This document shows, piece after piece, positions 35,317 to 46,900 of a stretch of 64,000 nt of DNA (position 1 is the first letter of the stretch; each line of letters starts with the position of its first letter). The stretch comes from Plumapathes pennacea (Eukaryota; Cnidaria; Anthozoa; Antipatharia; Myriopathidae). The notes under the pieces are model-generated. The model did no database searches, had not been told where the DNA came from, and saw only the letters and a program-made list of their open reading frames with translations. The stretch is taken from positions 5,435,578 through 5,499,577 of the forward strand of contig OZ038470.1 of assembly GCA_964036295.1 (NCBI GenBank), written 5' to 3'. The position numbers and the translations under genes were made by a program.

Positions 35317-38300
35317 TTACACTATAACCAGTGCTTCACTAACAGGCATATCAATGATGGCGGTAATGATGGGCGAACTCCTGCCCTGGTGTAAGACGAA
35401 CACCTTGATAGAGTCGGAGATCCCTTTGTCGCTGACGCACTCCACGAGTGTATCATACACGTACATCAACCCAGGAACCAGCAACGGCACGTGGATGCAG
35501 GGCTTGGTAACCGCGTACAGCGCCTCGTCGTATTGAAGGGTAATCAACAGATTCGTGGACGGTACACTGAGAGAGATGTTCTGTAGGTTGATTGTCAGCT
35601 TGAAAGCCGGCCCGATGCCTTGCACATGCGCAGAAAGCTTGAGCGGCTCCAGCGCGGACGAGGATATGGGGTTGAGGCTTTTCTGAAGCGCGTTTACGTA
35701 GGATCTGGCCGCTTCAAGGCGTAGCAGGTACAAATCGCGCTGGAACGTTCGGTGCATCGACACAGCGCTCTCCCGCTCCCGCAGTGTCTGGTCCACGAAC
35801 ACCTTCGTCTTTTTGGGCACGCTAAGCTTAATGGACTGGGCCGGAGGAGGGCCAGGGGTCAAGTCTCTGCCCTCGAACTGTGCCGTCCTCTTCAAGATCT
35901 TGATATGGAGACCGCCGCCTTTCGTGATCAGAATCAGGGCGCTCTCTTCTCGGCCGAACCGACCAAACCGCATGGCGGTCACGGGGTCACCCATCTTGAT
36001 CACGTTGATGAGGTATTTCTCTTTGTAAACGCGGACCTCGCCGTTGCTCATGGCAACCAGGACGGCCTTGAAACCTTTGGACTTGTGGTCCATGAGCGTC
36101 ATGGTGGTTATATTGGCCGGGAGGTACACAGTCCACATTTTCTTGCCCTTGGTTGAATAGCACGCCAGCGTGTCGTCCATACAGCCCACGATGATGCTCT
36201 TGCCAGTACGTGCCAAACCGACTGCTTGTGAAGTGAGCTCCATGCAGACTTTAGCCACTTTGCTTCCTCTCTTGAGCGTGTAAGCCTTAGAAAACAAGAA
36301 CAAGAACAAGAACACGAACGGGGTCAGTTCAACGAAACGTACTGCGCGTTATGTGTGTTGTGGAATGCTGGTTCATGTGAGAACTGTAAAGATAAAACGA
36401 ACACGAACACGAACACGAACGGGGTCAGTTCAACGAAACGTGCTGCGCGTTATGTGTGTTGTGGAATGCTGGTTCATGTGAGAACTGTAAAGATAAAACG
36501 AACACGAACATGGAACAGTTCAACGAAACGTGCTGCGCGTTATGTGTGTTGTGGAATGCTGGTTCATGTGAGAACTGTAAAGATAAAACGTTTACTCTGC
36601 GCTTGCCACGATATTGGATTGGTCCAAACAAGTAACTTGGCTTAACGCCGTAAGAGACGCTTAACCCTTTCACTCTCAAGTTCAAAATACAGATTCTCTC
36701 ACCCATTTTTAGGAAGTATACTGATACTTTAATCAGCTTTCATCTGAGTAAGGTATCAAAAGCCAAGTTCTCCTGACTGTATGATATATAAGGTAAGAAA
36801 CTGGAGGAGAAAATTGAAGTTGGGAGTGAAGAAGGTCCAACACACCTGGTGTCCAATAGGCAAACGGAGGAAATGGAGTGCTGACCGACGGTGAACGATG
36901 AACCGCCGGTCAAACTGAATTCCTTATTTGTCCGTCGGACTCAGGTGTGTTGGACCTGTGTGTTATAGTGTATGTCGACGTTTCGACCCTTAACTTGCCG
37001 GCTGGTGAAGGGCTAACGCTCGAAACGTCAGATTGCATATATTTATCTTTACGGGCAAAACTGTGCTCCGTGCCTATTTTTACCGAGTAGTGTCAATCTC
37101 TCAATGGTATAAAGGAACTTCTAATCTTACCTTCCCGTCACGGCAGGCTGCCACGATCCGAAACTCCACATCGAAGAGCCCGGTTACAGACAAGAAGACA
37201 GGCACACTGGCTAAAGTCATCTTGCCAAGAACCGTGAACGCCTCAGGATCCAGAATAAACACGTGCTTGCTCTCCGTGCCGATCACGAGACAACTCACCG
37301 CGTCGTCATCGGCCATGGTTTTCCTCAGGGTGCTCATGCAGGTTATGACCGTCTGCCGCTTGAGCGGCGCGTGTTTGTGAACCGACGCGAACGCTTCCAT
37401 CGCGTCCGGCTCGAGAGAGAGGAATCTTAGAGAACGCACGGTCAACATGCCTTCGCTGCCCTCCCCCCTCAGGCTTTCAAGCATCTCCTGTAGCACACGC
37501 ACGTCAATCTTGTCGTCTCTCACTTGGGTCCACAGATCTTGCTCGACCGGGTTGACGTCCAGCGGCGGAAGTGTAAACTTGAAGTACGGTCTCAGGTTCT
37601 TGTAGATATAGATGAACGGGCCGGATGCGACCGCGACAGCAGGCGTCCTCGGGTCGTTCATGTCCATGTAAAACGCGACCAGGGCCGTGGGAAGATCGAT
37701 TATCGCACTCTCTGTAAAGAGGCTCGTGCCTTTGAACACTTTCAATTTCATGTCCGACGTACCTGAGCCCAGATCCGCCACCAGGAGTTTGTAGTCTCCA
37801 TCTGCGTTCAGGTCGGCCAGGGAGATGGACGAGGAGAAGGTGTACAGGTTGGAGACTGGGTCCTGGTGTGCGCTCAGCCACATGTTTTTCTCGGCCAATT
37901 CCCCCTCCTCCCTGCGAGAACATATATTTACCTCTTCTGTGCTTTGTTTAGAAGGGACGGCATGGAACCTAGTTACCAGGCCATGCCCATAAAGAACTTA
38001 ATTCAACTAGGCCGAGCCATGCATTTTTCTCTTTGTGCTTGTTCAAAAGGGATGCAATGGCACCTTGTTCCCATGCCACATACCAGCCACAAAGAGGTTA
38101 AAAAAGTCCTGGAATGAGTTCTAGACCAAGTCAAATTTGCCTTTCCCTAGACAAGCTGTGTCTGCTCGTCTGGGGCTTTGAGACTAGTGGATTCTAGACA
38201 ATTTTCTCAGAAGAGAGTTATTTGAATTGAGCTAGTGATTCATGGCTATGGTTAGCTCAAAACATTGCATGGTGCCCTCTAGACTCTTGGTCATCAAGGG

Positions 38301-39328
38301 ATACAATATCTAGCTAGGGGGTTTCTCTGGGCATTTGCACAATTTGGGATCCTTTTAGAAAGATGCAAAAGTGATCCAATCCCCCTGTCCCAAGCTAAAA
38401 ATTTGCAATAGTCAATAAATCCTGTGCCATGTCCCCATAAGTCCCTGGTGTCACTCCCTGGGATGGCCACTAATAAATGCTTTATATGATTAAAGCAGTG
38501 TAAGTTACTACTAACTGTAAGACATCTTTGGTGAAAAAGTGACAAGAAAAGTTTGAAGTTTCACTCTCAGGAGTTTCAAATGGTTGGATGCAACCACTGA
38601 AGCAGCTACAAAAGTTGAATGAGACAACTGTTTCCCACAAATAGGGCATGAACTATTTGAGGTCCGATCTTGCCTCGTTACTTTTCTACATATTTTCTGG
38701 GGTCCTGCTAGTTACACAGTGCTGCAGGCCAGTTATCGAATCTACGAAAAAATGGTCGATATTTAACATCGGGGAACGTAAAAGATACGGAAAACTGACA
38801 GAAATGATGAAGCTGTCAGTACCACCGCTGACCACTGGTTTCCAACAACACTTTTCTATCGTTCCGCCATTTTGTTCTATTGCAAGCTTTTCGTCGAAAC
38901 CAGACACATCCCAAAGAATTCTTTCTGACTTTTCATGGCCTTATCCAGTGTTGTGTACGTTAAATGTTTTGAAACGTGATTTGTGAAGCGTGCAGTTCGC
39001 GTTGCTACGCAAGCCGAATCACTGCGAACCGAATGTTTACCTTTACGGGGAATTTCTCAGATTTCGGCTTCTTGTAAGTCTGCGAATCGCATTTTAACTA
39101 AAGAAGACATATAGAACGAATCTACTATTCTGAGTTTAAAGGTTTTTACGACAGAAAAGCTCTCTTCACCGGCAAAACATCGTTACATATTAACGATAGC
39201 AAGGAAGATTATAAGGCAAGATTTGTATTAGAAAATAAGTTCAATTTACAAATAAATTAAACTTTTTAGGGAACAAATTCAACTAAAATCACTAACCTTT
39301 GATCTGTTTTATCGGCAGAAGCACTCAT
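35317..39328 (-). CDS. BBS1: BBS1, BBSome subunit
   Basis: Three coding exons (39297-39328, 37131-37911, 35317-36285) join in phase to give 593 residues, the same length I recall for human BBS1. BBS1 is a beta-propeller BBSome subunit that binds ARL6/BBS3-GTP and carries membrane-protein cargo to cilia. Seen: NLYTFSSSISLADLNADGDY near the start; LVADLGSGTSDMKLKV and LRPYFKFTLPPLDVNPVEQD; RDGKAYTLKRGSKVAKVCME across the exon 2/3 junction; GGGLHIKILKRTAQFEG; PPPAQSIKLSVPKKTKVFVD; and a C-terminal ear-like end KGISDSIKVFVLHQGRS to VSEAL. The two long exons are visibly more GC-rich than neighbouring genes, and there are far fewer introns than in vertebrates. It shares a 476-base head-to-head promoter with the DDI-like gene. 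Confidence 0.97.
36300..36592. repeat. Three-copy tandem repeat of about 90-100 bases in BBS1 intron 2
   Basis: Each unit reads CGAACACGAACGGGGTCAGT, TCAACGAAACGTGCTGCGCG, TTATGTGTGTTGTGGAATGC, TGGTTCATGTGAGAACTGTA, AAGATAAAA. The copies are almost identical, which implies recent amplification. The GGAATGCTGGTTCAnGTGAG part also occurs once near 29052. Confidence 0.9.
36990..37052 (+). mobile_element. Retroelement 3'-end remnant with hammerhead-like motif
   Basis: AACTTGCCGGCTGGTGAAGG, GCTAACGCTCGAAACGTCAG, then ATTTATCTTTACGGG. GAAACGTC and a GGGC/GCTC stem II are present. The first core half is CTGGTGA instead of CTGANGA, so catalysis is unlikely. It is homologous to 29114-29172 and lies in BBS1 intron 2. 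Confidence 0.5.
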
Positions 39329-39804
39329 GCCGGGAATTTTCGCAGAAAGCAAGAACACTTCACGGGAGCAACCAAACACAGGAACATTTATGACGGGAGG
39401 GGAATGAGGACTAGTTATCAGACTTCTCATGGTTTGCCGAAACGACGGCTGGAGACTGAGCCCCGGAAATAGTAAGTGAACAAAAAGAAGCCGGAAGTGA
39501 CTAAGCGATTCTTTTTCTATCTCGCTTTTGCTTCGTTCTCGTTTACCGGTAAGGTAGTGAATAATCAAGAACCACGACAGAATGCTATAGAATGCAGTAG
39601 TTGTCTACTAATAGTAAAGAATCTTGAACAGAAAAATATATGCGCAGAAAAAGAAACTGAAATAAACCCGCTCCCTTCCCTCCTAGGCATAGAATTGACC
39701 AAATCACGACTAAGACTGGGGCCGACATATTCATCATTCAGGGTTCTTGATGGTCATTCATCATTTTTTAGGAAACTTTCTCACGATCAACATTTACAGC
39801 AAGC
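39329..39804. promoter_or_regulatory. Bidirectional promoter region BBS1 / DDI-like
   Basis: 476 bases separate the start codons of two divergent genes. No TATA box with convincing spacing was seen on either side, as is common for housekeeping bidirectional promoters. Part of it may be 5'UTR. Confidence 0.55.
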
Positions 39805-42332
39805 ATGAAAGTCACAGTGACGTTAGAAGGAGACTCCATCTTCACTATGGATGTGAGCGAAGACTTAGAAGTGGAAAATTTCAAAGCGTTAATGGAATTT
39901 GAATCAGGGGTACCGGCATCACAGCTTGTGCTCTTCTACAATGGAGTTCAACTTCAGGACAACAAGAAATCTCTGAGTAGCTATCAAGTCAAGGAAGGAG
40001 ACGTTCTTTTGATGCAGCGACGTACACAGCAACCAAGACAACAACAGCAACCGGTCCCTGTACAAGGTACTAAAAGAGCTTCAAGAAGGATAGTTTACGT
40101 AACAACTAGTCCTCCCGTCTGAGTTTGCCAGATCAGAAGTTGTAGATTTTTTTTGTCGGCTTTTGAATAAGTGCTAACTATACTAGATGACTCAAATTAC
40201 AGTATAGGTTGCCGAATTCAGTTAAATTTGCTGACGTATACAGATATTATCTTTTTTAAGATTCATGTCACTGAAAGACTTTGCTTCTCTCAAAGTCAGG
40301 CGACTGTCAGACATCAGTCAATTTCGTGTGTTGCCTTTCATTTTACGCTGTCTACGAGGTATACTTGTATTAAAAATAACAATGCCTTGAAACTTCTATT
40401 TGGGACACAAGAATGATTATAAACTAAGGTAAAGTCCCCACACTATTGAACAAAAGATAGAAGTAATATTTATTAACCTTCCAAGCTGATAATGCACATT
40501 CTCACTTGTAAGCAATCAAGAAGGAAAAGTGAGTGATGTCATGAGGATTAATGATCCAGTCAGCTTTCATTTGGAACAAGCCATTTAAGTCCAAGTTCTT
40601 CATACTGTGTGATATATCATTGGAAAAAAAAATTGAAAGATGAGATTGAATTCAGTTGATTAGATCAAACTAACAATTTATTTGTTCACTTCTCTTTGTA
40701 GGAGGGCCTATTATTGATTGGAGTAGTATTCAGCTTCCTGGAGGTGGAGGTAATGGAGCTAGTCAGCCAAGACAGGGCCAAGCATCCGCAAGACAACAAC
40801 AAAGTGAGGAAGACCCCGATAACCCTGAGGCAATCAGAAAGATGTTCCTTTCAGATCCACACCGCATGTCTCTTCTTAAAGAAAGGAACCCAGAGCTTGC
40901 AGAGGCATTACTGAGTAGCAATCCACAAAAGTTTACGTCCGTCCTAGAAAGACAACAGAAGGAGAGGGCTGAAAGAGAAATGCGCCGTATTCGAACAATG
41001 AATGCGGATCCCTTTGATGCTGAAGCCCAGAGAGAAATTGCAGAGGATATCCGCATGTCAAATGTCAATCAAAATATGGAAACGGCCATGGAGTACTCAC
41101 CCGAATCCTTTGGGCGAGTGATCATGTTGTACATAAACTGCAAGTTAAATGGACACCCAGTCAAGGCATTCATTGATTCAGGAGCGCAGATGACTTTCAT
41201 GAGTTCAGCGTGTGCAGAGAGGTGTAACATCATGCGGCTCATAGATCATCGTTGGGCGGGCATGGCCAAAGGTGTTGGTACTCAGAGGATCACTGGTCGT
41301 GTCCATGTTGCACAGATTCAAATAGAGAATGATTTCTTGCCGTCTGCTTTCTCTGTGTTGGAAGAGCAAGCTATGGATTTGGTGGTTGGGCTGGACATGC
41401 TAAAGAGGCACCAGGTAACATTGTTTTTGTTTACAAGTCACCGAGTTTCTCACTCACACACTAGTGCTCACTTATTACCTTATATGGTATGGGTAGTGTT
41501 CATCGATTTCCCACACTAACTCTCAAGTCAACGTAATCACTTGCTCATTCATTCGCTTACTCAATTTTATTTGCTCACTCAATCACTTCACTCCACTGAC
41601 TCAATACACAAATATGGTTCACTAAAGTACTCATGTATGAGACATTTAGTCAATCAACAACTGATTAATATCAGTTATTAATATCCAACTCCCTTAATAA
41701 TGTGCAAATAACCCCTTAGTAACATGCAAAATATACAGCCATGTTGCATGTTGCTAAGGAAAAACAAAAGTTTACTGTATTTGCACATTACTAAGGGAGT
41801 TGGAAAACAAGACTTACGTTTTACTCATTGTCTGTAGTTTGGCTAATTGACGCAAACTATTGCACAACTCATAAAAATGTACAGCCAAGCTAGTCAGGTG
41901 CAAGCTAATAAGATATATTTATTCACACTTTGTCTTTAGTGTTGCATTGACCTCAAAAGAAGTGTGCTTCAAATTGGTACAACTGGCACAGAAACTCCAT
42001 TCCTACACGAAGGTGAACTTCCTGAATGTGCACGACTATCGGGGGAGCCAGAGAAAGATGATTCTATTCAGGAGATTGAAGATAAAGAACTAGCTGAAGC
42101 TATTTCAAAGTCGTCAAGAGAGATGTCCAATAACCCAGGCCCTTCTAATGCAGGGCCAGCAGGTGGCAACAATGCTGGCTCTGGTCAAGCATTTCCGGAG
42201 GCTGCCATACAGCAGATTATCCGTCTGGGATTTAGCCGTGAACAAGCTGTCAAGGAATTGAGAGCTACAAATGGAAATGCTGAACTGGCAGCGGCTGCGC
42301 TGTTAGCAAAATCCCTTCAGTTACCTAGATGA
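39805..42332 (+). CDS. DDI2: DDI1/DDI2-like ubiquitin-shuttle aspartic protease with UBL, HDD, RVP and UBA
   Basis: Three exons (39805-40066, 40702-41414, 41940-42332) join in phase to give 455 residues. Residues 1-76 form a ubiquitin-like fold (KVTVTLEGDSIFTMDVSEDL). Residues about 110-205 match the helical domain (LLKERNPELAEALLSSNPQK). Residues about 220-350 form the retroviral-protease-like domain with catalytic D246 in FIDSGAQMTF, followed by the diagnostic ERCNIMRLIDHRWAGMAKGV. A UBA domain closes the protein at about 410-450 (AIQQIIRLGFSREQAVKELR). By family, DDI proteins are dimeric proteases that cleave heavily ubiquitinated substrates (such as the proteasome regulator NRF1) and shuttle ubiquitinated proteins. 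Vertebrate DDI1/2 lack the UBA; here the ancestral four-domain layout is kept. The symbol marks the orthology group and does not distinguish DDI1 from DDI2. Confidence 0.96.
41684..41803. mobile_element. Foldback element in DDI-like intron 2
   Basis: CCAACTCCCTTAATAATGTG then CAAATA on the left is mirrored by TATTTG, CACATTACTAAGGGAGTTGG on the right. An inner pair, CTTAGTAACATGCAA and TTGCATGTTGCTAAG, continues the fold. Confidence 0.8.
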
Positions 42333-43937
42333 AGTACTGCTTGGTTAAGTTATTAGTAAGTTGTTTTATTAAGGGTCAATGGCACTGCAGAAATTGTGAT
42401 TGCCTTAGTTAATATTGGTAGGCATCGGTTATTGTATGAAACTTGGGAAACACAGCAAATTTGGGTTAGTTTTCAGAGCTTGTCATTAGCACTTGTAAAT
42501 CTTCAAGACTTATCAGGAAACTAAAATGTTCTACAAGTTGAGATGCTTTTTGCTCTTATAGGCAAGGTTGTAATGTGCTCAATAGGCGTCAAACATTTAA
42601 AAATATGTGAACTTTAGTTGCTTGCACTGGCAGTCTATGAAAGTTGCAAAATAATGTGACCTTGAACAATCCAACATCAACAAAAGCAAAGCAGTTTTAT
42701 TGCTACCTTTGATGGTGAGTCAGCTAGTTAATTGCAAAGGCTTTTCTGATTGCCAACAGTGTCATTACATTTAAACCCAACATTAGTTTGAACAAAGAAA
42801 ACAAAACTAGAATTTCAAAGCTCTTGAATAACATTTCCCTTTTGTCAGGAAAGTTTGATGACTAACAGGACTAAACTTTTCTATATTAGCTGTTCCCAGT
42901 AGATCACATATTGTTTAATAAACACAACAAACACCAACAGGAACACAGTGTCAGGTTGATTAAACAGCATTGTCCCCATTAATTGAATTAATGCAAAATA
43001 TAATTTTTACAAATTTCACCCTTGCCCAAGTCAACCCAAGTTTGCTAGAAATCTAAAATTGCATATTTATGGCCTTGCAACGGGTGGCCAAACAGACTCA
43101 CAAGTCAAGCCTAGTCAGACAAAAAACCATTGAATATTCCCATAACAAAAGCTGACTGATCTGCATTGAGTCACCAAATGGTGAAAGACTAATTATTGGT
43201 TTGGGTGCAAAATTTATGAGTTTGATCAAACTTCAACTCCAAGTGGGAAGCCAAACGATACCCAAGTTGAAATGGGCTGACTTGGGAAGCCATTTGGCCA
43301 GGGCTTGTTACCACTAGAGTGAAATCACGATCCTGACTGACTGATCCACTTCAGTTTTATCTTTTCAGTCTCTTGTCAGAGATACAGAATATCATACAAT
43401 AATAATGGAGAACTCCAATGACTACTTTCTCAAATGAAAACTGATCAAACTATCAATTCTCACTACATCACTCAAACATTTTTGAGTGGTTGGGAGAATT
43501 TGTATTATGAGCTTGGAATGACATGCTACAGTAACTAAATAAAATCCTTGCAGAATACTTAATGAATATTTTGACCCTCTGCAGGCTCAACTACGGTATA
43601 ACTCAATATTAATGTTTTCTCCAATATTGAAATTGGAAGAAGTTCAGAACTATGGCTAGCTGTTGCAAATTCGGATCGTTACACTATTTTACAAAATCTA
43701 CACCCTGCTATATATAGAAACCATTTTGGCTTCTATTCACAAAATGAAACAAACTGATGGGTGTCTAGTTTTAATGAAAAACCCTAAAATTACCTTAACC
43801 ACTAAATACTAGTAAAGCACGTCTTTCTAGCACTTGTGGTCTGTGCTGTACGAAAGATCAGCACTTTACCTGATTTATAATAATAAATCAGTTCTAAGAA
43901 TTCCGAGAAAGCCTTTTGTACAGTTTACCTAATGTCA
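42333..43937. other. Intergenic region between DDI-like and Dispatched-like 3' ends
   Basis: Convergent 3' ends. About 43355-43520 is a well-preserved member of the dispersed palindromic family (TCTCACTACATCACTCAAAC, GGTTGGGAGAATTTG). Nothing else was recognised; the remainder is probably 3'UTR. Confidence 0.5.
43355..43525. mobile_element. CCTTTCACTCCCAA-family repeat, copy in 3' intergenic region
   Basis: It contains CAGTCTCTTGTCAGAGATAC, ACTGATCAAACTATCAATTC, TCACTACATCACTCAAAC and TTGGGAGAATTTGTATT in the family order. The terminal CTCCCAA/TTGGGAG ends have decayed here. Confidence 0.65.
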
Positions 43938-46900
43938 TTATGCATTTCTCCCTACGTCAAACAAGGGCTCTCCACTTGGACCAGGAATATCAACTCCTTT
44001 CAAACTGACAATGTATAGTAGTAACACACACATGCCTATAAATACTCCCATAGATACAGTGGCAATAAGCGATGCCTTGATTGAGGATCGAAACTTTGCA
44101 GGAGCAATTGCGCGCAGGAGCGCAACGCAGATGGTTAACGTGAAGAACATGGAGACCGCTGTATTAATGGCCACAATTTGGCCAAACTTGGCAAAAAGTT
44201 GAATGGTTGTGAAACATAATGGTAAAGATGCAACTATGGTCGTGATGGAGGAGCTGAGTATAGAGGAACCAATGTGAGATACAGCAGCTCGCATCCTCCA
44301 GCCACGCTTATCCTGTGAATAAATCATTACAACATGAGACACTGACTAAACTAATGGTACGAGCATAGCTCAACAATGTATCTTCATAATATCTAAATCA
44401 CATGAAGTTTTTGCAACACTTTAATTAAAAAAATCAAATTGAAATTGAAATTAAAGTGGCCATGACTGTGAGAAAAAATTGCAAAACTTACATGTCATGA
44501 AATAAAAAGATGTGAAATTAAAAAAATCAAAATTAAATTGAAAGTAAAGTGACCCAGAATAAGATAATTACAGCATTTTCGAAAATTGCAAAGTGTCATA
44601 AAAATTCTGTGTACCAGTAATAAAGTATCTCAAGATGCATAATCAACACTTCAACAATACTGAAGAGTATTTATTAACCTACCATGTTAGAATGCATGTT
44701 CCTTGGAATCGCATCGCCAGCAAGAATGTACCCCTCCACCAGATGGACACAATAGTCTACTGATGTTCCCACCAATATTGACAAAGAGATTGCTTCTACA
44801 GCACCCAGCTGCCAGTCAGTGGCATAAAATATTGCTACCACTGCGCACAGGACACCTTTTCATGGACAGAAAAAGAAGAAGAAATCAATTTTCTAATCAA
44901 TTTTCTCCTGTCAGTCTCTCACCAGAGATGTACCATGATCAGTAGTTTTGTCACTTGATAGTTTCCTCAGATGAAAGCTGATTGAATTAGCAATACCATA
45001 CTCATATATGTTGTTCTCAAACAGCAGAGAGAATTTGTATTATGACTTCAGTGGGAGTGAAAGGTTTAAATACTTTTCTGTACTTGGAATGCTAATCAAC
45101 AAGATATACAGAACTACCAGATGTTGACCCCTTCACACATACATGCCAACAAATTTTCATGCTAAAGAAAACTGTTCTAAAGCTCCTTAGAGTGGGAGAT
45201 TGATGTGGATGGCTATTCCGCTATGGGGAAGGTTGAGAATTTGTACTTTGAATTGTGTTAGTCCTTACCGAGTATTGTGAGCATGATAATCAAAGCTAGC
45301 ATGGCATGTCCAGTGAATATGATGACAGCTGTCACACAGAGAAACAAGGAGAACACAATGCCATAAATAGCACTGTTGATTGCTGTTAATTCTATGAACA
45401 TTTTAACCCACAGCTCGCTGGTCTGGAAGCCACTTTTTAGGCCGTCATCACCATCTTTCAAAGTCTCCTTCAGGAATGAATTCCACTTGTGATAATCCGA
45501 GAGCTTTTGTTTAGCTGACTTGCCCTTGGAGGTTGTCTGAAATTATTGTAAATCCTCTTTAGCCACTGAGAGAGTGATCAAATCTTAAGCATTTTTTTGT
45601 TATCTAGCAGAAATGCCAACTTCAATGGCAAGCTGAAAATTAGAGGTGAAGCCACTTTTTGCTTTATAAAAAAGAACTAAAAATTACACCTGTTTATATG
45701 TGCACAGTACATGTCACAAAATGTTATTACCTAAAAAAATATTCAAACTACAGGAGATATGTAACAATGTGAGAAAGCAGGATATTCATGTGAGTCCATA
45801 GAAAAGTGGGAGACAGAGTGCTGGTGCAGGTATAGGTGCTGGTGTGAGTGTGGCCTGTTCTTATGAGTGTGGGTGCAGGTATGTCCTGCCGGTGTGGGTG
45901 CAGGTACGGTGTGAATGTGGCCTATTCTTATAAGTGTGTGTACAGGTATGGTGTGAGTGTGGCCTGTTCTTATGAGTGTGTGTACAGGTATGATGTGAGT
46001 GTGGCCTGTTCTTATGAGTGTGGGTGCAGGTATGTCCTATGGGTGTGGGTGTGGGTGCGGGAGATAAGTTGTGGGTGTGGGAGACAGAGTGCGGGTGCAG
46101 GTATTGGTGTGAATGTTGTGTGAGAATTTGCAGGTCTGGGTTATCACCTCAGAAACTCACCGACTCAAATGCCATGACTGCCCACAGGGAGCTATTGTGA
46201 AATGTATTCTGTTGTCCAGAGTACCTCATTATCTTTGCTTTTGACTGTCCTGTGCTTCGGACAGGTCTCTTGATTCCTCTACACTGGGGATAGTACATAG
46301 TTCTCTGGGAGATGCTGTACAGCCAATCAGGAAAACAATCTGCCCCACCATTTTGGACCAAATCTGCATTGCCTGCTATTGCTTTACAAATACGACACAT
46401 CTCTGGAACAAACTTGTTCATATGGTAGAAGTACAGCTGTGTGAATTTTTGGTCATATATCACAACACCCTAGGAAGAAAAGGGAACAACAGCATTAGAG
46501 AAGTTTTTTGGATGACTGTCGAAAGTAGTTGTGTGGTTGTTTAGGTTTTACATCAATAATTGATAATTATTGATTATTAATTTGCTACACTTTCTGCCAC
46601 ACTTGTCCAATCAGGAACAAAAACAACACCACAAAATATTGGTCTTTATCCAATATTTAAGAATCCCAACTGGTCGGAGGCTAATAGCCAACTGGGTAGC
46701 CTCCGACCAGTTGGGATTCTCAATGAATTTGCGTTCAATTTATGATATTTCGTTTCTGCATTTCAAGTCTCCCCAATTAGCACGGCAGTGCTAAATACAT
46801 TGAGACTATAAAGTGATTTGTTTATTTATTTTTATTTTAATACCTTATCATTCTGTATGACATGCTCCCTGGTTGTCTGGCTTCGATCAATTTTAGTGAT

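Noticed and set aside
45848..46200. Cysteine-rich repeat protein
   Set aside because: The frame lies on the strand opposite the gene and derives from a GT-rich minisatellite in an intron.
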